Shown here: positions 43,192-49,604 of the stretch, piece after piece
Numbering within the stretch: the first letter of the stretch is position 1
Layout of the letters: each line of letters begins with the position of its first letter
NCBI GenBank assembly: GCA_021811865.1
Contig: JAKAQB010000021.1
Span: forward strand, 1-49,604
Length of the DNA: 49,604 nucleotides
Direction of reading: 5' to 3'
Source: Actinomycetes bacterium
Lineage (GTDB): Bacteria > Actinomycetota > Acidimicrobiia > Acidimicrobiales > Palsa-688
Translations under genes and position numbers: made by a program
The notes under the pieces: model-generated
The model's input: the letters and a program-made list of their open reading frames with translations, nothing else
Database searches by the model: none
What the model was told of the DNA's origin: nothing

Positions 43192-44016
43192 GTGGCCACG
43201 ACCGAGGAGCTGACGGCGGTGCCGGTGGCCATCGGCGGCACCCGTGGCGGGCCGCTGGTCCGCACGCTACGGCGAGACCGCTGGTGGCACGCGCCGGCTG
43301 CCACCGTCGCCTTCCTCTCCGCCTTCGTCGCCTACGCCACCTGGGCGGCCTTGGAGAACCGGGACTACTTCGTCGGTGCCGCTGCCCACCGGGACCTCAT
43401 CTCGCCGTTTTGCTCGCCGTGCGTCGCCGCGAGCTGCGTGGCCGGCGCCCGGGGCGGCCTCTACCTGTCGTGGTGGGCGATCTCGCCGGCGACCCTGGTC
43501 CTCGCCGTGCCGCTCGGCTTCGGCTTCACCTGCTACTACTACCGCAAGGCCTACTGCCGCTCGTTCTGGCGATCGCCGCCCGCCTGCACGGTGACCGACG
43601 GTCACCGCCGCTACCGGGGTGAGACCCGCTTCCCCCTCGTGCCGCAGAACCTGCACCGCTACTTCTTCTTGGCCGGGCTCGTGTTCAACGTGATCCTCAC
43701 GATCGACGCCGTGATGGCCTTCCGTCTGCCCGGAGACGGCGGGATCGGGGTAAGCCTCGGCACCCTCGTGCTGTGCGCCAACGCCGGGCTGTTGTGGCTG
43801 TACTCGCTGTCCTGCCACGCCTGCCGGCACCTCGGCGGCGGCGGTGTCGACCAGTTCTCCCGCCACCGGTTCCGCCACCGGCTCTGGCGCCTCGTCACCC
43901 CCCTCAACGCCCGCCACATGCAGCTCGCCTGGGCGAGCCTCGCCTTCGTCGCCCTCACCGACGTCTACGTCCGCCTGGTGGCAAGCGGCGTCTTCTCCGA
44001 CCCCAAGCTGTTCTGA
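43192..44016 (+). CDS. sdhC: Succinate dehydrogenase membrane subunit (mycobacterial Sdh1 type)
   Basis: This 274-residue protein has about five membrane helices, close in length and layout to the Rv0249c-type anchor. Candidate haem or quinone histidines occur in NLHRYFFLAG, SCHACRHLGG and NARHMQLAWA. It starts at a GTG preceded by GGAGGGAG and is followed nine bases later by sdhA with its own AGGAG. It anchors the dehydrogenase and passes electrons to quinone. Confidence 0.85.
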   Translation: MATTEELTAVPVAIGGTRGGPLVRTLRRDRWWHAPAATVAFLSAFVAYATWAALENRDYFVGAAAHRDLISPFCSPCVAASCVAGARGGLYLSWWAISPATLVLAVPLGFGFTCYYYRKAYCRSFWRSPPACTVTDGHRRYRGETRFPLVPQNLHRYFFLAGLVFNVILTIDAVMAFRLPGDGGIGVSLGTLVLCANAGLLWLYSLSCHACRHLGGGGVDQFSRHRFRHRLWRLVTPLNARHMQLAWASLAFVALTDVYVRLVASGVFSDPKLF

Positions 44017-44025
44017 AGGAGCCCC

Positions 44026-45831
44026 ATGCCGAAAGCCCCGGTCCACGACCTCGACGTCCTCGTCATCGGGGCCGGCGGGGCGGGTCTGCGCGCCGCGATC
44101 GAAACGGCCGAGCGTGGCCTTCGCACCGGGGTCGTGTGCAAGTCGCTCCTCGGCAAGGCCCACACCGTCATGGCCGAGGGCGGCGTCGCCGCCGCGTTGG
44201 GCAACGTCTGGCCCGAGGACAGCTGGGAGGTGCACTTCCGTGACACCATGCGCGGCGGGAAGCTCCTCAACAACTGGCGGATGGCCGAGCTGCACGCCAA
44301 GGAGTCCCCCGACCGAGTCCTCGAGCTCGAGGCATGGGGGGCGCTGTTCGACCGCACCTCCGACGGTCGCATCTCCCAGCGCGACTTCGGCGGGCACCGC
44401 TACGCCCGCCTTGCCCATGTCGGCGACCGCACCGGCCTGGAGCTGCTGCGCACCGTCCAGCAGCGCGCCGTCGCTCTCGGCATCGACGTCTTCATGGAGT
44501 GCAAGATCCTGCGTCTCTTGAAGGACCCCTCGGGCCAGGTGAGCGGGGCGGTCGGCTACTGGCGCGCGACCGGCGAGCCCGTCGCCTTCCGGGCCAAGGC
44601 GGTCGTGCTTGCCACCGGGGGGATCGGGCGGTCCTGGAAGTACACCACCAACTCGTGGGAGTCGACCGGCGACGGCCAGGCGCTGGCGCTGTGGGCAGGG
44701 GCGGACCTGATCGACATGGAGTGCATGCAGTTCCACCCGACCGGCATGGTCTGGCCGCTGTCGGTCCGGGGGCTGCTCGTGACCGAAGGCGTGCGCGGCG
44801 ACGGCGGGGTGCTGCGCGACAAGGGAGGGCGGCGCTTCATGTTCGACTACATCCCCACGATGTTCGCGGCGGAGACCGCAGACAGCGAGGCGGAGGCGGA
44901 CGCCTGGTACGAGGACCACGTCCACAACCGCCGGCCTCCCGACCTGTTGCCCAGAGACGAGGTGGCCCGCTCGATCAACGCCGAGGTCAAGGCGGGGCGG
45001 GGCAGCCCGCACGGGGGCGTCTACCTCGACATCGCCAGCCGCCACCCCGCCGAGTACATCCGCCGCCGCCTGCCCTCGATGTACCAGCAGTTCATGGAGC
45101 TGGCCGGGGTCGACATCACCAAGGAGGCGATGGAGGTCGGGCCGACCTGCCACTACATCATGGGCGGGATCCGCGTCGACGCCGACAGCGCGGCGAGCAC
45201 CGTCGCCGGCCTGTTCGCCGCTGGCGAGGTGGCCGGTGGCCTCCACGGCGCCAACCGTCTCGGGGGCAACTCGCTGTCGGACCTCCTCGTCTTCGGGCGC
45301 CGGGCCGGCGCCGCGGCGGCGGACTTCGCCGAGGGACGCCCCGGGGCCCCGGTCCTCGACGCCGCCGAGATCGACGCGGTCCTCGCCGCCGCCGAGGCCA
45401 CGCTCGCACGCGAAGCCGGCGAGAGCCCTTACGCCCTCCAGGCGGAGCTCCACGAGGTGATGCACAATCTGGTCGGCATCATCCGCACCGGCTCCGAGCT
45501 CGCCCAAGCCCTCGACGAGCTGGCGAAGCTCAAAGAACGCGCCGCCACCCTCGCCGTCACCGGCGGGCGCGCCTACAACCCAGGCTGGAACCTCGCCACC
45601 GACCTGCCGTTCATGCTGGAGGTCTCCACCCTCGTCGCCACCGGCGCCCTCGAGCGGCGCGAGAGCCGGGGCGGGCACACCCGCGACGACTTCCCCAGCC
45701 CCGACCCCGAGCTCGGCTCGCTCAACCTCGTCCAACGCCTCAGCGAGCACGGCGACCTCGAGCTCGTGCGCGAACCGCTGGCGGAGATGCCCGAGGCATT
45801 GCGGGCGCTACTCGACGAGGCGCGGACGTGA
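44026..45831 (+). CDS. sdhA: Succinate dehydrogenase flavoprotein subunit
   Basis: The product is 601 residues. The FAD-binding VIGAGGAGLRAAIETAE motif is followed by KAHTVMAEGGVAAALG, whose His is the expected covalent FAD attachment site. Active-site motifs MQFHPTGM, TEGVRGDGG and GLHGANRLGGNSL are intact. The late RTGSELAQALDELAKLKERA region is typical. It catalyses succinate/fumarate interconversion and is intact despite its broken partner gene sdhB, whose GTG start overlaps its stop. Confidence 0.93.
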   Translation: MPKAPVHDLDVLVIGAGGAGLRAAIETAERGLRTGVVCKSLLGKAHTVMAEGGVAAALGNVWPEDSWEVHFRDTMRGGKLLNNWRMAELHAKESPDRVLELEAWGALFDRTSDGRISQRDFGGHRYARLAHVGDRTGLELLRTVQQRAVALGIDVFMECKILRLLKDPSGQVSGAVGYWRATGEPVAFRAKAVVLATGGIGRSWKYTTNSWESTGDGQALALWAGADLIDMECMQFHPTGMVWPLSVRGLLVTEGVRGDGGVLRDKGGRRFMFDYIPTMFAAETADSEAEADAWYEDHVHNRRPPDLLPRDEVARSINAEVKAGRGSPHGGVYLDIASRHPAEYIRRRLPSMYQQFMELAGVDITKEAMEVGPTCHYIMGGIRVDADSAASTVAGLFAAGEVAGGLHGANRLGGNSLSDLLVFGRRAGAAAADFAEGRPGAPVLDAAEIDAVLAAAEATLAREAGESPYALQAELHEVMHNLVGIIRTGSELAQALDELAKLKERAATLAVTGGRAYNPGWNLATDLPFMLEVSTLVATGALERRESRGGHTRDDFPSPDPELGSLNLVQRLSEHGDLELVREPLAEMPEALRALLDEART

Positions 45832-46420
45832 CGGCCGAGGTGACCATGCGGGTGCGGCGTGGCGATCCCGACGGCGGCGCCTTCGTCGACCACGCGGTCC
45901 CCGCCGTCGACGGCGAGGTCGTCCTCGACGTGGTCCACCGCCTCCAGGCCGGGCCCGCCCCCGACCTTGCCTGCCGGTGGAACTGCAAGGCCGGCAAGTG
46001 CGGGGCGTGCTCGGCCGAGGTCAACGGCACCCCGCGCCTTTTCTGCATGACCCGTGTGGTATGGACGAGCTCCCCCGAGCCGAACCGGTCCTGGTGGCCC
46101 CGATGCGGACCTTCCCCGTCATCCGCGACCTCGTCACCGACGTCTCGTTCAACTACGAGATGGCTCGCCGGCTCCCACCCTTCGCCCCCGCCCACCTGGT
46201 GCCGACGGCACTTACCGCATGGCATCGGCTGCTCCTGCGAGCCATGGAGCTCGAGTCCCATCCCCTCGACACCGCCGACCGCAGAGCCTTGGTCCGCCAC
46301 CAGCCGGGGCTCGGGCTCTGCAACATCACAAGGTGCTGCACCGAGGTCTGCCCCGAGCACATCAAGATCACCGACAACGCCATCATCCCTTTGAAAGAGC
46401 GCGTCGTCGACGCCGCCTAG
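45828..46420 (+). pseudogene. sdhB: Succinate dehydrogenase iron-sulfur subunit, frameshifted and deleted
   Basis: The 2Fe-2S region is intact (RWNCKAGKCGACSAEVNGTP, LFCMTRV). The frame shifts near 46055 and continues as MRTFPVIRDLVTDVSFNYEM. A further break near 46195 is followed by a jump from the TYRM segment to AMELESHPLDT. Compared with Sdh1-type SdhB, roughly 45 residues are missing, including the IECFLCxxxC stretch that binds the 4Fe-4S cluster. The C-terminus (LCNITRCCTEVCPEHIKITD) is intact. As it stands the gene cannot make a working subunit. Confidence 0.82.
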
Positions 46421-46555
46421 CTAGGACCCGGTCGCCTGGCTCGGGCGGCGCATACGGCGCCGCACGCGACGACCCGACCCTTCGCCTCTCCCCTCGGCGG
46501 ATGATCGCTCCCCCGACAAGCCGGCGACCGGACCGCCCGGCGTCGCCGCCCAGCG

Positions 46556-46933
46556 GTGAGCCAGCCAGGACGCCATCGTCCCTGGATCGGCGCGCTCGGC
46601 GCGCTCGGCGCGCTCGTCGGCCTCGATCCAATCGGTGACGACGGCGGCCGCTCCCCCCACGCTCGTAGCGACCGCCGCCAGGCGCTCGTGCGGCGGCGGG
46701 TGACGCTCGGGGCGCTGGGGCTCGGAGTGGCAGCAGGTGCGGTGCTCCTCGCCGTCGCACCACCACTCGGCGCCGCGGTCATCGCGCCCTTCATCGTGCT
46801 CCTCGCCGCCGATCTCGGCCTGCTCGTCGCCCACGAGCAGCGCCGGGCCGAACAGGCGATGTCGGTGGCCTTCCGCTCGGCGCGAGGGAGGGGCGGCGCC
46901 TACCCTGCACCCCGACATCGCCTGGGCCGCTGA
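46556..46933 (+). CDS. Hypothetical membrane protein
   Basis: The 125-residue frame starts at a GTG. A charged stretch is followed by two closely spaced hydrophobic segments (TLGALGLGVAAGAVLLAVAP and AVIAPFIVLLAADLGLLVAH), then an EQRRAEQAM helix. Strand and frame are uncertain because a long minus-strand frame overlaps it, but the membrane pattern favours this reading. No family is known to me. Confidence 0.4.
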   Translation: MSQPGRHRPWIGALGALGALVGLDPIGDDGGRSPHARSDRRQALVRRRVTLGALGLGVAAGAVLLAVAPPLGAAVIAPFIVLLAADLGLLVAHEQRRAEQAMSVAFRSARGRGGAYPAPRHRLGR

Positions 46934-47069
46934 GCTGGCTCTTCCTCGTTGGCGCAGCACGTAAGGACGGGACCCGGACCAGCAACCTGCCGGTGACCGA
47001 CGCCGCCGCGCGCCGAGCAGTCGAACGTCCCGAGACGGTGCGGGCATGCACCCGTGAGCGCTCGGTGGG

Positions 47070-47636
47070 TCAGCTCGCTGCCCGGGCTGCCCGGACGGCC
47101 GCGACGACCGCGTCAACCACCTGGCTCGTCGAGGCGCTCCCGCCGAGATCGAAGGTGCGGGTCCCCGCCGCTGCCACCGACAGCGTCGCCTCACGGACGG
47201 CGCGCCCGGCCTCGGCAAGGGTGGGATCGCCGCGCCTGGCCGCGTGGTCGAGGACGGCCGCGCAGGCAAGCAGCATCGCCATCGGGTTGGCCACGTTCTT
47301 GCCGGCGAGGGTCGGGGCGGACGATCACCGAGCCACCCACACCCTCCCGCAAGATCCGGTTGGGGGAACCGACGTCGTCTCCACCCTCCGGCGTGATCGT
47401 CGCCGCCTTCAGCCCGAACCCAGAGGCCCGCATGGCCTCGGCCGCCTCGCGCTCCACCGCGTTCTCCGTCCGGCGCCGGTTGGCCAACGACAGGTCGAAG
47501 CGCGCCAGGTCGATCTCGACACCGACCACCGACGGGGCCAGCACCCGCAGCGCCTGGTCCAAAGCTCCTGGCCCGTCTCGTCACCCTCGCAGACCACCAG
47601 CTTGAACGACCCCGTCGACACGCTGCTCCTCCTCAC
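47070..47636 (-). pseudogene. NAD-type isocitrate/isopropylmalate dehydrogenase with a large internal deletion
   Basis: The N-terminus (SFKLVVCEGDETGQEL) is in one frame. The next part (ALRVLAPSVVGVEIDLARFD, NRRRTENAVEREAAEAMRAS, GFGLKAATITPEGGDDVGSP) is in a second. A jump at about 47300 leads to NVANPMAMLLACAAVLDHAA and the C-terminus. More than 150 residues are missing, including the substrate-binding arginines, the catalytic Tyr/Lys and the metal-binding Asp region. It is convergent with the sdh operon. Confidence 0.8.
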
Positions 47637-47710
47637 GTTCGTCGGGACACCACCCGCTCGGGCGAGTGCGGTCCCCCGGAGGCAAGGCAGCCGCCGCCAT
47701 CTATGACGGA

Positions 47711-47726
47711 ATGACTAAGTTATCAT
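47711..47726 (-). promoter_or_regulatory. Palindrome upstream of the IDH pseudogene
   Basis: ATGACTAAGTTATCAT (ATGA-N8-TCAT) lies 75 bases upstream of the IDH start. Read on the minus strand it begins ATGATAACTT, the same 10-mer found at the start of the hydrogenase-like operon. Confidence 0.45.
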
Positions 47727-47838
47727 GTAATGGCTACGGCACTACCCTCGGAACCCGAGCGCCCAGATCTTTCACCCAGCCGGGCACAGCCGAACAAGTC
47801 CTAGCTCCCACCAGCGACCCGCCCAGTCCGGAGACCAC

Positions 47839-48291
47839 GTGCTCGACCGACAGCCGACAACCGACCAGGCCAGCGCAATGCCGGCCACGACGGCCTCGGG
47901 CGCGACCCTCAGGCGGATCCCCGCCGAGACGGCGAACCGCTTCCTCGCCCGGTTCGACCATCAGGCGTCCGGTTCGTCGGAGATCGCCCTCGGCGCCTTC
48001 GAAGAGCACCACACACTTATCGGTGTCGCCACCCTCACGCGACGATGCAATAGCAGCGCCGCCCTCGTCGTCATCGTGGACCGGGCCCGTCGCAAGCTCA
48101 GGATAGGCAGCGACCTCCTGCACGCAGCAGTGAGCGAAGCGGGCTCGGCCGGCCTCCGTCGGCTGACCGCCAGCTACCCCAGCGACGCGCTCGCTGCCGA
48201 TGCACTTTTCAGTTCCTCCCCCTTCCTCACTGCACGCCGCCGCGCCGACGGACGGGTGACGATCGTCCTCTTCGTCCCCGCGACTCGCTGA
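47839..48291 (+). CDS. Probable GNAT-like acetyltransferase
   Basis: The 150-residue frame starts at GTG 47839; ATG 47878 is an alternative. The pattern ATLRRIPAETANRFLARFDH, IGVATLTRRCNSSAALVVIV and KLRIGSDLLHAAVSEAGSAG fits a divergent GNAT fold, with RxxG-S in place of the usual QxxGxG/A loop. The substrate is unknown. The following DUF167 gene begins 10 bases after it. Confidence 0.6.
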   Translation: MLDRQPTTDQASAMPATTASGATLRRIPAETANRFLARFDHQASGSSEIALGAFEEHHTLIGVATLTRRCNSSAALVVIVDRARRKLRIGSDLLHAAVSEAGSAGLRRLTASYPSDALAADALFSSSPFLTARRRADGRVTIVLFVPATR

Positions 48292-48301
48292 CGGCACACC
48301 G

Positions 48302-48643
48302 GTGACCCAGCCCGACCCGAAAACCCCGGGGCCAGGCGACGACGACGTCGTGCTACACGTCGAGATCCACGTCCGGCCTCGCTCGGCGACCGTGTCGGTG
48401 GCGGGAACCCACGACGGCGCCCTCGTCGTCCACGTCGCCCAGCCCGCCCACAACGGACAAGCGAACCGCGCTGCGGTACGGGCAGTGGCCGACGCCCTCG
48501 GTGTGCCTCGTCGATCGATCACGCGCCTGCACGGCCCAACCGCCCGCCGCAAAGTGCTCGATGTCCGACTTCCCCCACCGGCCGCAGCGACCGTCCAACG
48601 ACGTCTCGCTCAGCTGCGGTCCGGGTGCATCCGTGCCGTCTGA
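48302..48643 (+). CDS. DUF167 (YggU-family) protein
   Basis: This 113-residue protein has the family core HVRPRSATVSVAGTHDGALV, VHVAQPAHNGQANRAAVRAV and ADALGVPRRSIT. DUF167 proteins are small, widely conserved and of uncertain role. The start is a GTG. A broken permease gene begins in the frame immediately past its stop. Confidence 0.82.
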   Translation: MTQPDPKTPGPGDDDVVLHVEIHVRPRSATVSVAGTHDGALVVHVAQPAHNGQANRAAVRAVADALGVPRRSITRLHGPTARRKVLDVRLPPPAAATVQRRLAQLRSGCIRAV

Positions 48644-49398
48644 TCAGAGCGGACCAAGCTCCGCTCGGTCCGCTTGACCTGGTGGATCCTGCTCATAGCC
48701 GCCGTGACCGCCATCGGCGGCGGCGCTCTCGTCGCCGTGACCACTGCCAGCTCCAGGCACCTGGCCTTCGACCCGCTCGCGTCGGTGTTCATCTCCTGGC
48801 TCGAGGACCCCGTGCTCTCGGTCGGGATCCTCGGCGTGCTCGCCTTCACCTCCGAGCACGCGAGTGGCCAGATCCGCACGACGTTCACCGCGGTGCCCCA
48901 GCGCCGAGCGGTCCTTGCCGCCAAGGCCGGCGTCGTCGGGATGGTGACCCTCGGCTGCGGCGAGGTGCTCGCGTTCGCGTCGTTCCTTCTGAGCGAGGCG
49001 ATCCTCGCGGGGGACCATCGCCGCCTCTCCCTCGGCGAGCCGCACGTCGCCGAGGCGGTAGCCGCCGTCGGGCTCGCCCTATCCGCCGTCGCCATGGTCG
49101 GCGTCGGCCTCGGTACCATCATCCACCACACCGCCGGCGCCGTCGCCGCCCTGCCGGCGGTGATCTGCCCGCCCCTCGTCTCCCTGTCGTTCCCCGCCCC
49201 CTGGAACGAGCGCATCGCCGGCTTCACCTCCTCGGCGCCGCCAGCCAGGTCGTCTCCCTGCACCCCCGCCGAGAGCTGCTCTCACCGAGCCTCTCGATGG
49301 GCGTGCTCGCCGCATGGCCCACAGTCATCTTGGTGTGTGCCGCCGTCATGATCACCCGGCGACGAAACAGCATGAACACCCAGGACCGGTCAGCCTGA
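48644..49398 (+). pseudogene. ABC-2-type transporter permease, 5'-truncated and frameshifted
   Basis: The reading ERTKLRSVRLTWWILLIAAV is the usual start of an ABC-2 permease, but no start codon precedes it: the preceding in-frame codon set begins at the DUF167 stop. Five or so hydrophobic helices follow (SVGILGVLAFTSEHASGQIR is a family hallmark). Near 49230 the frame shifts, and the end (SLHPRRELLSPSLSMGVLAA, WPTVILVCAAVMITRRR) continues in another frame. The partner ATPase gene is not present. Confidence 0.75.
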
Positions 49399-49534
49399 AA
49401 GGCGCGAAGTAAGCGGGTGGAGGTGACATTGCATGTTCGCGCGGCTTCGCTCTACAGATCCTGCGTTCGTGCTGGTCACGGGCCCTGCATGGGGCACGCG
49501 CCTACTCAGGCTAGGCTTGGACCTCCGGCGATGA

Positions 49535-49604
49535 TCAGGACGCCTGACGCCGGGCGACGCTGCGGCGGAGCTTGTCGACGTCGCGCGACAGCGTGTCCAC
49601 CAGC
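49535..49604 (-). CDS. C-terminal tail of a gene running off the window
   Basis: A minus-strand frame reads LVDTLSRDVDKLRRSVARRQ-AS then stop. This charged heptad-like pattern suggests a coiled-coil C-terminus. Only about 22 residues are visible, so no family is assigned. The ~135 bases before it contain nothing I recognise. Confidence 0.4.
   Translation of the reverse strand, partial: LVDTLSRDVDKLRRSVARRQAS

Noticed and set aside
46421..47584. 387-residue minus-strand open frame
   Set aside because: Arg/Pro/Ala-rich translation without motifs. It overlaps a clear IDH remnant in another frame and a membrane-type ORF on the other strand.

Overview
This is a very GC-rich window (about 70% G+C) with GTG/TTG starts, four-base start/stop overlaps, ECF sigma/anti-sigma modules, Ser/Thr/Gly-rich secreted proteins and a hyc/sdh gene arrangement of mycobacterial type. 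It most likely comes from the Actinomycetota; an acidimicrobial-type lineage is possible but is inference. No rRNA, tRNA, CRISPR array or replication origin was recognised.

Layout. 0-5.5 kb: an isoaspartyl peptidase, a lipoprotein / ECF sigma / RskA-like anti-sigma operon on the minus strand, and ftsK on the plus strand. 5.5-14 kb: an ECF sigma factor fused to a membrane helix and an exported domain, then two large exported proteins (Ig-like and eight-FN3) that end in the same ~90-residue domain. 14-16 kb: a decayed CocE-type hydrolase plus GntR regulator. 16-21.3 kb: a very large membrane-anchored seven-repeat protein and a lipoprotein. 21.4-26.2 kb: PiT phosphate transporter with DUF47 partner, a PIN toxin-antitoxin pair, an acetyltransferase, a methyltransferase and a DsrE-like protein.

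26.3-33.7 kb is a graveyard. It holds a class II aldolase fragment, an unrecognised low-GC gene, an antitoxin-like ORF, an IS630 remnant fused to a frameshifted PAAR-like DUF4280 gene, two paralogous lipoproteins, an integrase remnant between direct repeats, a broken DUF2397 gene (the family of JetA in type III Wadjet) and a PEP carboxykinase cut off after about 85 residues.

34-41.1 kb is an intact, tightly overlapped six-gene operon for an energy-converting-hydrogenase-related complex. It has the same order as the Mycobacterium tuberculosis Rv0082-Rv0087 locus, but its large subunit lacks both cysteine pairs that bind the NiFe centre. It is followed by an ACT-domain malic enzyme and a mycobacterial Sdh1-type succinate dehydrogenase operon. 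In that operon sdhC and sdhA are intact but sdhB is frameshifted and has lost a 4Fe-4S motif. A nearby isocitrate dehydrogenase has lost most of its middle. The window ends with a GNAT-like protein, a DUF167 protein, a broken ABC-2 permease and the tail of an unknown gene.

Two themes stand out. One is a cell-surface programme (sigma factor fused to an exported domain, plus large exported adhesin-like proteins). The other is a C4/TCA and membrane-redox neighbourhood in which PEPCK, SdhB and IDH are all broken while the hydrogenase-like complex and malic enzyme are intact.
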